From Tricholoma matsutake (Eukaryota; Basidiomycota; Agaricomycetes; Agaricales; Tricholomataceae), in assembly GCA_026075535.2 (NCBI GenBank), contig AP026543.1, positions 10,974,001-11,038,000 of the forward strand: DNA of 64,000 nucleotides. The letters are read 5' to 3'. Below, one piece after another: positions 33,700 to 44,535 of this stretch. How positions within the stretch are numbered: position 1 is the first letter of the stretch; every line of letters starts with the position of its first letter. The notes under the pieces are model-generated. The model was given only the letters and a program-made list of their open reading frames with translations. It did not search any database and was not told where the DNA came from. Both the position numbers and the translations under genes were made by a program.

Positions 33700-36056
33700 A
33701 TTGTACGTCCTCACTGCCTGTCCATAACCACTTTGAATTTTTGTCAGTTGAGTCCCTAGAGAATGAATCTATTTCCATGACTGTTCCCCTCTTTGACCCT
33801 TCAAAGTTGGCTGAAGACGTACCTGCTCTTCCCATCTTTCCCTCTGCCCCACACCCCAAAATTAAATCATGGAAGCACAAACTACCACACAAATATATCA
33901 TTGCATCCACTCCCTCTACACATTCCTTGAACCTAGCAATCAAAATACAGACTACCGATACTGGACAGATACTTGGTGTCTCTGTGCTCCTGGACTCTGG
34001 TGCAACCAGTCTCTTCATCGATGCCCATCTCGCACAACAACATTGCCTGAATACTTGCTCACTCTCATGTCTGATACCTGTTTATAATGTGGATGGGTCC
34101 CCAAATGAAGCTGGTGCCATCCGAGAGGTTGTAGACCTGGTCCTCCATTACAAAGATCATAGTGAGCATGCCCTTTTTGCTGTCACCCAATTAGTAAAAC
34201 AGAAGGTGATTTGGGCTATCCATGGCTTTGAGACCATAACCCAGAGGTCAACTGGCATACCAGGGTGGTTACAATGAGCTGGTGTCTATCCTGCTGTTGC
34301 ACTTGTTTCACGAAAGCCAGACAAGAGTGCCATGGACAAAGGGCCTCAATACAATGCACTCAGAAGTGTTGTGCCAGACCCCTGAAGTGGAGTTAGAAGG
34401 GGTTCCTGATCTGATGCCAGACTTGGATGATGATGATGAGGAGCCAGAGGAAGTGGAGGATGGTGATCAGATCTTCTACACTGTGATTCATCCATCGCAT
34501 GAGGTGTGTGCTACATCAAACATATCCCAACACCTCGCTGAGGCATTCCACAAAAACAATGCTGCTAAATTCTCTACTGATTCCTTGCCTCCTCATCTCC
34601 ATGAGTTCAGGGATGTGTTCTCCAAGGAATTGTTCAACTCTCTCCCTGTGCACAAGCCATGGGCTCATGCAATCGAACTCACCCCCGGTGCAACCCCTTC
34701 ATTCTCTCTCTCCTGAAGAACAGTGACAGCTTGACCAGTTCATTGATGAGCACCTGGCCTCTGGACGTATTCGACCATCGAAGTCATCCATGGCCTCTCC
34801 CTTTTTCTTTGTCAAGAAGAAGGATGGCTCACTTTGACCAGTTCAAGACTACAGAAGGCTCAATGACATCATGGTCAAAAATCACTACCCATTATCTCTC
34901 ATCTCCAAACTTGTGAACCAGCTCCATGGAGCCCAATACTTCACCAAGCTCAATGTCTTTTGGGCTACAATAATGCGAGGATAAAGGAGGGAGATGAGTG
35001 GAAGGCAACCTTTCATACCAACCATGGTCTTTTTGAACTGCTTGTCATGTTCTTTGGCCTTACTAATAGTCCTGCCACCTTTCAGACCATGATGAATGAC
35101 ATCTTCCTTGACCTCATCCTTGAAGGCATTGTTTTTATCTATCTTGATGACATCCTCATCTTCACTCGCATGGTTGAAGAGCACCATTGCATTATGTGCC
35201 TCATCCTAGAATGACTTCAATGGTATACAAACTCTACCTTCATCAGGACAAGTGCGAGTTTGAGAAGACCAAGATCAAGTACCTCAGCCTGATTATCTCA
35301 GAGGGTCAGGTGGAGATGGATCCTATCAAGGTGAACGGGGTCACGGCTTGGCCAATGCCCACAGACAAGCAGTATTTCCTGGGCTTCATCAATTTCTATT
35401 GGTGTTTTATGAAGGATTTCTCACATCATGCATGACCACTGTTCAACTTGACAGGAAAGGAGGCATGGAGGTGGGATAATGCACAACAGGAGGCATTTGA
35501 AAAGCTTAAGGAGATGGTCACTTCCACTCCCATTCTTACCTTTGCTGATGATTCACGCCCCTTTTGTATAGAAGCTGACAGTTCTGACTTTGCGATGGGC
35601 ACCGTGTTGTCTCAGCAGTCTCTGGAGGACCAGAAATGGCATCCTGTTGCATTCTCCTCCAAAAGCCTGAGTGCTGTAGAGCAAAACTACCAGATCCATG
35701 ACAAGGAGATGTTGGCAATAATGCATGCGCTTGAGGAGTGGTGACACTTCCTTGAGGGTGCCCAACACAAGGCAGAAATTTGGACGGATCACACAAATCT
35801 TGAGTACTTTGTGACAGCCAAGAAATTGAACTGTCATCAAGCTTGTTGGTCCCTGTATCTATCCAGATTTGACTTCTCCTTGCACCACCATCTGGGTCAT
35901 AGCATGGGGAAGACCAATGCCCTCTTCCAATGTGCAGACCATGGGGATGGCAGTAATGACAATCAAACATTGTGTTGTTGCAGCCAGACCTGTCCACCAT
36001 TTGGGCACTGGAAGGCATCACACCCCAGGGCAAGGAGCAGGACATCCTATGCATGA
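33687..36056 (+). pseudogene. Pol of Gypsy C (protease, RT, RNase H), truncated
   Basis: Protease: VSVLLDSGATSLFID. Reverse transcriptase: [36 protein letters not shown] and [10 protein letters not shown] (catalytic YLDD intact). RNase H: PFCIEADSSDFAMGTVLSQQ and YQIHDKEMLAIMHALEEW. Breaks are frame changes near 34200, 34716 and 34960, and TGA codons where Arg is expected, for example before PVQDY, before PLFNLTG (35434) and after HALEEW (35742). The gene ends at the MITE-like element before integrase. Confidence 0.8.
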
Positions 36057-36063
36057 ATCTATA

Positions 36064-36130
36064 GGGGGTTTGCTCAAGCAACATAAGAGGTAGATGCACG
36101 GCTTGCTTAAGTATAAGTCAGCTTAAGCAC
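36064..36130 (+). repeat. Left inverted repeat of the MITE-like element
   Basis: It begins GGGGGTTTGCTCAAG and pairs with the complement of 43788-43854, which begins GGACGTTTGCTTAAG. It is preceded by TA. Confidence 0.65.
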
Positions 36131-36199
36131 ATATTGCCTGTAACATTGTATGCACAGAAACAATAATTGAACACCCTGAGCTCATGTCCTGTCTCAACC

Positions 36200-36400
36200 A
36201 TGCTGCTAAAGCACCCTCCCTGCTCAAGCACCCTCCCCACTCAAGCATCCTCCTGCTCAAGCACTATCCCCACTCCCCGCTCAAGCACCCTCCTGCTCAA
36301 GCACCCACCTTGCTCAAGCATGCTCTCTGCTCAAGCAAGCTCCCCACTCAAGCAGACCCACCAAGCTTGAGCACCCTTCCTGCTCAAGCACCTCCAATCT
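36200..36400 (+). repeat. Tandem array of CTCAAGCACCCTCC-type units
   Basis: About a dozen units of 13-17 bases carry the core GCTCAAGCA. The core resembles the CTTAAGCAC motif of the inverted repeats, so the array probably grew from subterminal motifs. Short proline/serine-rich frames over it are artefacts of the repeat. Confidence 0.7.
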
Positions 36401-36437
36401 CAAAACAGGGATAGGACTACTTAATGTGCTTAAGCAC

Positions 36438-36983
36438 TGTTAAGCTTAACTCAGCCTGATCATAATTGGGTTCTGTTTGGGACTTGGTGCTTCCTAAGTC
36501 AACACGGCTATCCATACTCAGATGCTTTCTGAGTAGACCGTTGGTTCGTACATCACAGTTGGAGGCTTTCCAACTGTCAAATTCGAGTTTATCACAGCTA
36601 GAGACTTTCTAGACTGTTGAGTGTTCTGGTTGAGTCTAAGACCATTGGTTGAATTAGGTCAAGCTAAGGAATACAGACAGTATTACTGTAGCTTATATAC
36701 GGTTCAGAGATGTCTATCGTCCAATCAGAATATGAGATCCTTGTCAAGTAACAATAGAAAGAACAATAGAACAATAAGCCTCATGCCAAGCATGAGGCGT
36801 CCGACGTCATGGATCTGATGTCCAGGGTCCAATGTCAAGGGGTGCTGCAGTGCAGCATGTCAAATGGTGGGAGTCAGGCATCAAAGCGTCTCCCATCAGA
36901 ATGAGTCAAGTTGAATGTGAAGGAAAAATGAAGTACCCAGTCTTGCCAGCGTACATCTGGGTTATGATAACAAAATCATAACA
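36438..36983 (-). repeat. 3' LTR of Gypsy D
   Basis: It matches 42884-43429 with scattered transitions and one compensating indel. It retains the hairpin ACAGTTGGA-AAGCC-TCCAACTGT (36560-36582 on the opposite strand). It is preceded on the minus strand by a purine-rich tract, GATAGAGAGAGGGTGA. Confidence 0.85.
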
Positions 36984-37040
36984 TCACCCTCTCTCTATCT
37001 TTGAAGTCACTGACTTCGATCACCATCTTCTTTTCTCCAT

Positions 37041-37496
37041 TCAAGAGGTGGGGCGGATCGGGGTCTGAGGAAATCGGTTGGAGCATAACAGTGTTCCCAG
37101 TTCTCCGTGTTCTCCAAGCAGGAGCCTCATTGCCAGGCCATATCTGCTCTCTTCATCATAGTGGGTGTTCCACTGGAGGTCAATCCATAGGGGTCTGCTC
37201 ACACCCGCCAGTGGCCTCATGCCTGGGCGAAGCCCCATCTGGTTGATGTAGAAGTCCTCCGAGATGTAGTCTTCCCCATCCCGTTCTTCTTCAAAACACC
37301 ACTCTTCATATTGGGTCCTCACCCAGGTGTAGTCTGCTCTTGTGCTCCTCCAGGCAAAGAGGCAGCATTTTGGACAGGTCGAGGACACCCTTCTTATCCA
37401 GTCGTCCCTTGTTATCCAGAAGGAAATCCCATGTGGGCATATCCAGAAGGGTCTGCCTGGGAGTATGTTCATCAATGGTCTTTGGTCAATGACCAT
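37041..37496 (-). CDS. Third ORF of Gypsy D, unknown
   Basis: A 151-codon frame after the chromodomain, in the same frame as pol. It contains a CPKC pair and many aromatic and acidic residues (WVRTQYEEWCFEEERDGEDY). It bears no resemblance to the zinc-knuckle ORF at the same place in Gypsy F. Its lack of stops in such a decayed element is notable. Function unknown. Confidence 0.45.
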   Translation of the reverse strand: MVIDQRPLMNILPGRPFWICPHGISFWITRDDWIRRVSSTCPKCCLFAWRSTRADYTWVRTQYEEWCFEEERDGEDYISEDFYINQMGLRPGMRPLAGVSRPLWIDLQWNTHYDEESRYGLAMRLLLGEHGELGTLLCSNRFPQTPIRPTS

Positions 37497-37577
37497 TTGT
37501 CCAGGTGGTGTGTTTTGTAATTTGGTCTGTGAAGTGTCGATGGGGGGGGAGCATTCTGTGATTTCTTCAGTCTGATG

Positions 37578-40500
37578 TTATGCTCCAAGGATTCTCTTGG
37601 CATTAGTCAGGTTCCCCTTGGGTTCCCATGAGTTCTCCGAGGTCGGGTATCTGACCCACTTCACTAAGAAGTGCATGGTCCTTCCTTTCTTCTTATGTCC
37701 AATGATCACTTCCACTTCATACTCCGATTCGCCTTCTATCAGATCGGGCAGTGGTTCTGGGAAGTTTGGTCTATGTGTCTCAGTTTCTTTATATGGGGAA
37801 AGGAGCGCCACATGGAACACTGGGTGTATTTTCCACTGTTCTGTTGGTAGGAGAGTGGGCTCAGGACCTTCTCAATAGAGAACGGTCCTTCTCTTTTCAG
37901 TGTGAGCTTCTTTGTTGCGTGAGTCATTCTGAGGTTCTTCACTTCTAGCCACACTCTGTCTCCTTCTTTGAATGGGGTGAAGTGCCTTGTCATTCTTTCC
38001 GCCATCATTTGTCTGGCTAACTCGTGAGTTGCCTTTGCTTTGTCTCGGGCCTGTTGCAGCGTGACTATTCACTTTTCTATGGCTGGTATGTTCGTCTTCA
38101 GGTATGGGAGTGGGATCGCCTTGGGCTCATAGCCCATCATGAGGTAGAACGGGGAGTTCTTCTGTATGGAGTGCATTCTCTGGTTGTGCGTGAACTCCGC
38201 GGTCAGGAGGAGGTGCTTCCAATTCTTCTGATTGTTCAAGCAGAAGATCCGTAGGTACACTTCCACTTCTTGATTCACTCATTCTGTCTCCCCAACGGTC
38301 TGGGGATGGTACGCTGTGCTCATCGCCAGCTTGATTCCAAGCAATCTTCCTAGCTTCTGGAAGAGCTGTGAGGCAAATCTGGGATCTCTGTTAGAGATGA
38401 TCTTGTCTGGGAGGCCAAATCATTTGTAGACATTGTCTAGGTAGAGGGTGGCCACTCCCAATGCATCTACAGTTTTCCTGCAAGGGATAAAAATTACCCC
38501 CTTCATAAGCCCATGGTCTACCATGACCATGAGTGCATCACAACCATCGGACTCTGGTAGGTCAGTTATGAAATCTGTCATCACCATTGCAAATGGTCTC
38601 GTCGCTTCAGACTTGATCAGTTGTAGTGGGGGTGTCATCAGGTGGGTGTTGACTTTCATTTGCTGGCATGTAGCGCATCCAGCAACATAGTTCTTGATGT
38701 ATGTCATCATTCCTGGCCACCAGTAGTCCCTCCTGATCATTTTGGTTGTTTGCCATTGTCCTGGGTGTCAACTGGTTACTCCTTCGTGGTACTTTTGCAC
38801 CAGCTTCTTTCATAGATCTCTGTTGTCTGGGACGTAGCACCTGTCTCTGAAGAATAGAAGGCCATCTTCTATCTTCCAGTCTTCCAATGCCAATTTTATT
38901 GGTGGCATTCCCTTGGTCTTTAGCACCTCGATTGCACTTTTCACCAGGTCATCTTTCATGATACTCCCTGCGAGTAAGTCATGCATTTCGGTATCAATGA
39001 ATTTCACAAATACTGTTTCTGGCAGCATCATGACGTCTTCATTATTGTTATCTTCTTCCAGTATGTGGTCCGCTCTTTGTGATAACACATCGCTCTGTAC
39101 CATCTGTGATCCAGGCACATGGACAATTTGCAAGTCGAATTCCAACAGGAATATGCTCTGTCTTGCCTGTCATCTGTTCAGTGTCTGTGCCGTTCGGAAG
39201 TACGTCAAGTTTTTGTGGTCCGACAGGATCACCACTGGGTGTCCTGAACCCACTAGGTAGTGTCTCCAGGTCTCTAGTGATCATATTATCGCTAGTAGCT
39301 CCCTGTTGTAAATCTTGTAGTTCTGTTCTGTTGGTGTTAGTGCATGCGATATGTATCCGCATGGATGCCAGTCTCCATTCGTATCCCTTTGTCTCAGCAC
39401 TCCTCCTGTCGCGTGTTTTTAGGCATCTGATTTGATTGTGAATGGCTTTGTTGGGTCTGGCATCAGCAGTACCAGTGCTTCTGCAAATTTCCTTTTCAGT
39501 GTTTGAAAGGCCTGTTTGCATTCCATTGTCCAGTTGAATGTCTTGTCCTTTTTTGTCAGTTCATTAAGTGGTCTGCTTGTCTCCGCAAAATGTCCGATAA
39601 ACTTCCTGTAGAAGTTCCCAAATCCCAGGAAGGATCTGACTGCCTTTACATTTGTCGGGGTTGGCCAATCCTGTATACCTGCCAGTTTCGTGTTGTCCAT
39701 GGCAATTTCATTGGGTCAGATGATCAGACCCAAGAATTCCACTTTGTGGATGTTGAATTTGCATTTCTCTGGTTTCAAGTATAAGTCGTTCTCTGCCAGT
39801 CTTTGCAGTACCCTCTTTGTCCTTTCCTGGTGTTTGTTCTGATCCTTGGAGAATATCAGGATGTCATCCATATAAATCACGAGCCATCCCTCTCCAATCA
39901 TGTCATGGAATATCTTGTTCATCATTGCCTGGAAGGTCACCAGTGAGTTGCATAATCCGAAGAACATCACCGTTGGCTCAAACAGCCCCCTGTTCGTCTT
40001 GAAGGCTGCTTTCCATTGATCTCCGTCCTTGATTCTGATGTTGTGATATCCCCATCGGATGTCCAATTTTGTAAACCATTTCACCCCTCTCAGTTTGTCC
40101 AACAGGTCTCCTACCAGTGGCAGCGGGTAGTTGTTCTTGATCGTTCCGTTATTCAAGTACCTGTAACCTTGGCAGGGCCATAGTGCATCCGAGTCCTTCT
40201 TCGCAACAAAGAAGAATGGTGACACCATGGGTGACACCATGGGCGATTTCGATGGTTGAATGTATCCTTTCTGTAGGCTTTCATTGAGAAACTCGTTGAG
40301 TTTCTTTTGTTCTGCTGGTGACAATGGGTAAACCCTGCAATCCTTTGCCATAAAGTCCATTTTCAGTTCGATTGCATGATCCCAGGGTCTTGATTCTGGG
40401 AATCTCTCTGATGCTTCCTTTTCGAATATCCGTCAGTACTCCCTGTACTGTTTGGGGAGTAGTTTGTCGAGGGTCTTTTGTTTGGGGTCTCCTTCCTTCT

Positions 40501-41743
40501 TGTGTGTCAGGTGTTGTGAGACCGATGTTTTTGCCCTGATCCAGATATTTTGTCCATAAGCATATCACATTGATCCTTTTGGCTTTACGATCTGAGAGAT
40601 TGTCTTCATCATCTGAGAATATCCATATCTTGGCTCATCATATTCCTCTGTCAGTGGTGTCCTAGCTGGTTCAAATATTCCAATGACGGGTTCTCCTCGG
40701 ATGTAGGTGACCAGTAGCTCATCATCTTCAATCTTTAGTTCGTATGTCTCTTTCAGTTGTTCTATTGCCTGTTCCATTGCCTGTTCGTGGTTTGCCTGTG
40801 CTGGGTTTTCCTTCCCAGTGTCTTCTTCGTCTTGTGGCCCAATGGGCTCTGCATCTTGAAGAGTCGTGACTGTGATCTCTTCATCTTCCACTTCTTCAAT
40901 TGTCGCTCTCCTCATTTTGGTGGGTGTCTTGCCCCCTTCCCATTTAGTTCAGAGTGCTTCTCCCATCTCTTTCACTTTAGTGGCAATTCTTTGGCATAGT
41001 GCTAGCCGTTCCTCATTTGCTGGTTTCTTTTTGAGGGTGAGCTTCTCTAGTTCTTTAGCAGCTACACAGTGCCACATAAGTCACTCTTCTTCTTTTGCCT
41101 TTGTTTTGAGGCCCATCTTTTCTTTTGCTTGGGTGACCATCCTTTGGGCCCATGCCCGTTTCTCCTCTCTTGTCATTTCTTTGAAGGGCTTCCCTTCTTC
41201 TTTGACCGTTCTCTGGCGCCAAGCCAGATGTTCATCATTGGGTTTCTCCATTCGCCTCCCAATGAGGGTTTTCCCTTTCCCAAATGAGAATTCTGGGTGG
41301 GTTCTGTTGGTCATTCAGAATTGGAAGGTTCCAATTCTCCAGTCGATCACTGGGTTGATTCTTCTGAGCCATGGCAGACCCAGGATAATTGATTCTTTCC
41401 CCAATCCTGCAATGAGGAAGGTTGTTGGGAACGATCTTCTGTTGATCGTTAAGAATCCTTTGGCATAGTGGGAGATCTCCCCTTTCTTGTTCAGGGTTCC
41501 ATCCACATTCTTGACCATGATTGTCCTTTCCAGGGGGTGTAACTCGAATCCGCCGCTTTTTGTGAATTTGTGGCTCATGAATATTCCTCCTGCTCCTGAG
41601 TCGAGTAGGGCGTCGGTTTCGATGGCTTTCCCTCTGCCTGCTCCTAGCACTTGACATCTAAACACATAGATTGATTCTTCAAAGTGGCTAGTAGTACAGA
41701 GCAGACAGAGAGTTCGGTGGTACCTGGCATCAAGGCAGGCCAC
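37578..41743 (-). pseudogene. Pol of Gypsy D with chromodomain, decayed
   Basis: Domains in order: protease (ALLDSGAGGIFMSHKF), reverse transcriptase ([10 protein letters not shown] intact, with a 12 base tandem duplication giving [13 protein letters not shown]), RNase H, integrase (CATCQQMK zinc part, [17 protein letters not shown]) and chromodomain (YEVEVIIGHKKKGRTMHFLV). The second integrase Asp is changed (SNRDPRF for LDRDPRF). Numerous TGA stops and frame changes occur, several at codons where Gypsy F keeps sense, and the reverse is also seen. The chromodomain suggests targeting to modified histones, as in other chromoviruses. Confidence 0.8.
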
Positions 41744-41747
41744 CTCT

Positions 41748-42740
41748 TTAAAAACCCTTGTCTCCTATTAAGGTGAGAGCTTTCTCCTTTCCTTCTTCAT
41801 CAAGTTCTTTCATGATTGCCTGGATCTTCAAGTAGGCTTCTTTGCCTTTCTTCTTCGGGAATGACCGATTTTTGGTCCTCGTCTCCCCTTTCTTATGTTC
41901 GGTCCCTCTGTGTCCTGGTTGGTGGCACACAAAGCATAATCCCTTCTTCATATGCTCGATCCTCTCTTGATTGGAGAGTCGGTTAATCTTGAGTGGACCT
42001 TCCTTCAATTTGGAGCTGGGCAGCTTCCTTGCTAAGGCCTCTTGTGCCTTCCCAGTTATGGCCTTTGCTCTCCTCCATTGTCCGTCATACTTGGAGGCAG
42101 CATTGATCATCCCTTCCAGCATGGTGGGGATTGTTTCCATGTTAAAGACTCTTTCGAGGAGTTTTGGGTTCAGCCCATCCATGAAGAGCTCAATGAGGGC
42201 GGTGTCATCATTGATTCCCACCTTCTCTTGCAGGATTCAGAACTGCGCTATGTAGTCCTCCAGGTCCTGTCCCTGCTTCAATGTTTTCATCTCTGTCCTG
42301 GCTCTGCCAGCTTCATCGATCGGTGTGAATGTTGTCTTGAGCATCGCTTCAAAGGTTGACCATGTTCCTAAGTCTTCCTTTTCTGCCCATGTCTGTGCCC
42401 AGGGCGCGGCGGTTCCTCCATTCATGAATGACAATGCAAAGATGATCTTCTTCTCGTTGGTGTTATAAATTCCATGGTTCACTCTCAGATAGAGTTTTAC
42501 TTCTTGTAAGAACTTTGCAGTTCTGGTTTGGTCCCCTGTGAAGTCAGAGGGGGTTTGTATTCTGATCTCTTTGGTCGATGCAGTGGGTTCGGTAGACATG
42601 TTGGTGTTGTCATTGGATAGGGAGAATGGATCTCGTTCTGAGGTTTCTTCTTTAACAAAAGATCTAAAATCCTCTTCATCAAGGTATCGGGGTTCTTCGT
42701 CACTGGTTCTCCTTGAGAACCACTTCTGTGCTGGTTCCAA
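41748..42740 (-). pseudogene. Gag of Gypsy D
   Basis: The capsid-like region reads ALSFMNGGTAAPWAQTWAEK and GQDLEDYIAQF, followed by a TGA at about 42235 where Gypsy F has CGA (Arg). The nucleocapsid motif is CFVCHQPGHRGTEH, with His in the last position instead of Cys. The probable start is the ATG of MSTEPTAS near 42600; the open frame extends upstream without a further ATG. The gene ends with TAA, and pol starts in another frame just downstream. Confidence 0.8.
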
Positions 42741-42883
42741 GTATCATACTAGTCAACCCTGATATCTATACCATGGGGTTCTTCCTGATGATGATGCTCC
42801 GCTTGGAGGTCTGTCTGGGCTTTGTCTGAAAGATGTTGTGTCTGCACCTAGGTAGGTGGACTGCATAGATCAGCTTGACCTTT

Positions 42884-43429
42884 TGTTAAGACTATAGGTC
42901 TTAACTCAGCCTGATCGTAATCGGGTTCTGTTTGGGACTTGGTGCTTTCTAAGTCAACACAGCTATCCATACTCAGATGCTTTCTGAGTAGACCGTTGTT
43001 TCATATATCACAGTTGGAGGCGTTGAGTTTGGGTTTATCACAGCTAGAGACTTTCTAGACTGTTGAGTGTTCTGGTTGAGTCTAAGACCATTGGTTGAAT
43101 TAGGTCAAGCTAAGGAATACAGGCAGTATCACTGTAGCTTATATATGGTTCAGAGATGTCTATCGTCCAATCGGAATACGAGATCCTTGTCAAGTAATAA
43201 TAGAAAGAACAATAGAACAATAAGCCTCATGCCAAGCATGAGGTGTCCAACGTCACGGATCCAATGTCCAGGGTCCAATGTCAAGGGGTGCTGCAGTGCA
43301 GCATGTCAAATGGTGGGAGTCAGGCATCAAAGTGTCTCCCATCAGAATGAGTCAAGTTGAATGTGAAGGAAAAATGAAGTACCCGGTCTTGCCAGCATAC
43401 GTCTGGGTTACGATAACAAAATCATAACA
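42884..43429 (-). repeat. 5' LTR of Gypsy D
   Basis: On the minus strand it reads from TGTTATGATTTTG to CTTAACA. It contains a TATATAAG box and TTAGCTTGACCT about 30 bases later. Hairpins with AAGCA and AAGTC loops follow, but fewer than in Gypsy F. One hairpin intact in the 3' LTR (ACAGTTGGA stem) is deleted here. Confidence 0.85.
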
Positions 43430-43787
43430 AGCACTGAGCACTCAATAAGCATCTTAAGCAGTCCATGAGCCAGCTTATAAACAAGCACAGCTTAAGCACT
43501 CAATTAAGGTGCCAAACAAATAGCAATAATATAAATATGTCTCTACTGACACTTCCACCCTTTGGAAACCATATATTATGGCCTCAAATTGCTTCATTCT
43601 ATATTATGTGGACTTCTCTGGTGCAGGCAGTAGCAGCATAACCAGTGTTTAACATAATGTGGTGAACTTTGAACTTTGAACACCTGACTAAATTGATGAA
43701 CTAAATTGATGACTAAGTCTGAGTTTGATTCAAAGTTTATGTGGATTAAGCATTGTTCAACGGGCTTAATGAGCTTAAGAAGATATG

Positions 43788-43854
43788 GTGCTTAAGCCAA
43801 CTTATACTTAAGCAAGCCATGCATCTACATCTAAAGTTACTTAAGCAAACGTCC
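43788..43854 (-). repeat. Right inverted repeat of the MITE-like element
   Basis: This is the inverted partner of 36064-36130, with several transitions. It is followed by TA at 43855-43856. Confidence 0.65.
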
Positions 43855-43857
43855 TAT

Positions 43858-44535
43858 GGTGCTTGAATGCGGTGCAGCAGTGTGCTGTCAGTGGAATTCC
43901 TTGACTAACTGAGGGGCATTCTTCGACCCATGAGTTCTCCTCATACCCATAACCCTTCCAGTGCACCAAATACTGGAGTTTTCCTCAATGCAACTGGCTG
44001 TCCAAGATCGACTCAACTTCGTACTGGGGTTCTCCCTCAATCACTGTAGGCAGCAGTGGTGGACGTGAATGGCATCCCAGGAATGGATCTGGGGGAGCTG
44101 GAAGGAGTTTGACAACATGGAAGACTGGGTGGAGTCTGGACATGGAGGCTGGGAGGCATAAACGATAGGCATGCATTCCAACACACTTGACAATGGGGAA
44201 AGGTCCCAGGAAGCAATGAGCAGGTTTCTTGGACAGACATGTAGTGGAGATGTCACTGGAGTCAAGATAAACTTGATCACCAACCTGTACTGAGGAGTTG
44301 GAGAATGGCATTGGTTGTAAAAGCATGCCATGTCATCCTTTGCCTTTGCTAAGGCTGCCTTTGCCTCCTCCAAGCTATCCTGCATGTGTTCTGTGAACTC
44401 ATTCACCATCTCAATGTGTGAGGGAGTTTGGTGAGGTTCAAATCCCATGCATGGAGGTCATCCAGTGTCTAAGAGGAAAGGGATCTGTTGAGTGGAAGCA
44501 TGGACATGGTTGTTGTATCCAAACTTGGCACTTGA
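43858..44535 (-). pseudogene. Gypsy E: integrase end and chromodomain fragment
   Basis: The reading on the minus strand goes from NNHVHASTQQIPFLLDTG and GFEPHQTPS (integrase C-terminal region), through VQVGDQVYLDSSDI and LHPVFHVVKLLP, to the chromodomain YEVESILDSQLH-x-GKLQYLV then HWKGYGYEENSWV. The x is TGA, expected Arg. There is one frame change near 44330. The left end meets the MITE-like element and the right end meets the hAT relic. It is a different family from D and F. Confidence 0.75.

Larger units (their letters stand above)
32321..36063 (+). mobile_element. Gypsy C: internal part of a Ty3/Gypsy element, no LTRs
   Basis: Gag and pol up to RNase H are present on the plus strand. 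No LTR is recognised: the left side meets the Harbinger arm and the right side is cut at about 36063 by the TA of the MITE-like element. Integrase is absent. The family differs from Gypsy D/F, with a CCHC gag and a YLDD reverse transcriptase. Confidence 0.75.
36438..43429 (-). mobile_element. Gypsy D: full-length Ty3/Gypsy chromovirus
   Basis: The element is 6992 bp with two 546 bp LTRs, each starting TGTTA and ending TAACA, and a perfect 5 bp target duplication AGCAC at 36433-36437 and 43430-43434. Read on the minus strand the order is LTR, primer site, gag, protease-RT-RNase H-integrase-chromodomain, a third ORF, purine tract, LTR. It belongs to the same family as Gypsy F by gag and pol. 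It carries many stops and frameshifts and is older than F. Confidence 0.9.
36064..43854. mobile_element. MITE-like TA-flanked element, interrupted by Gypsy D
   Basis: Inverted repeats of about 67 bp close the element: left 36064-36130 and right 43788-43854, sharing GTAGATGCA-GGCTTGC and TTAAGTATAAG blocks. TA occurs at 36062-36063 and 43855-43856. Without Gypsy D and its duplication it is about 794 bp and has no coding frame. These features fit a non-autonomous Tc1/mariner-like element. Its interior is full of CTTAAGCAC and CTCAAGCAC motifs. It sits between Gypsy C and the fragment of Gypsy E. Confidence 0.65.

Noticed and set aside
32569..36056. Gypsy C and Gypsy E as two halves of one element split by the MITE
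   Set aside because: They are on opposite strands, so they cannot be one element without an added inversion.
36167..36414. Short Ser/Pro-rich proteins over the CTCAAGCAC array
   Set aside because: All frames over this tandem repeat are open because the unit lacks stops. There is no start context or homology.
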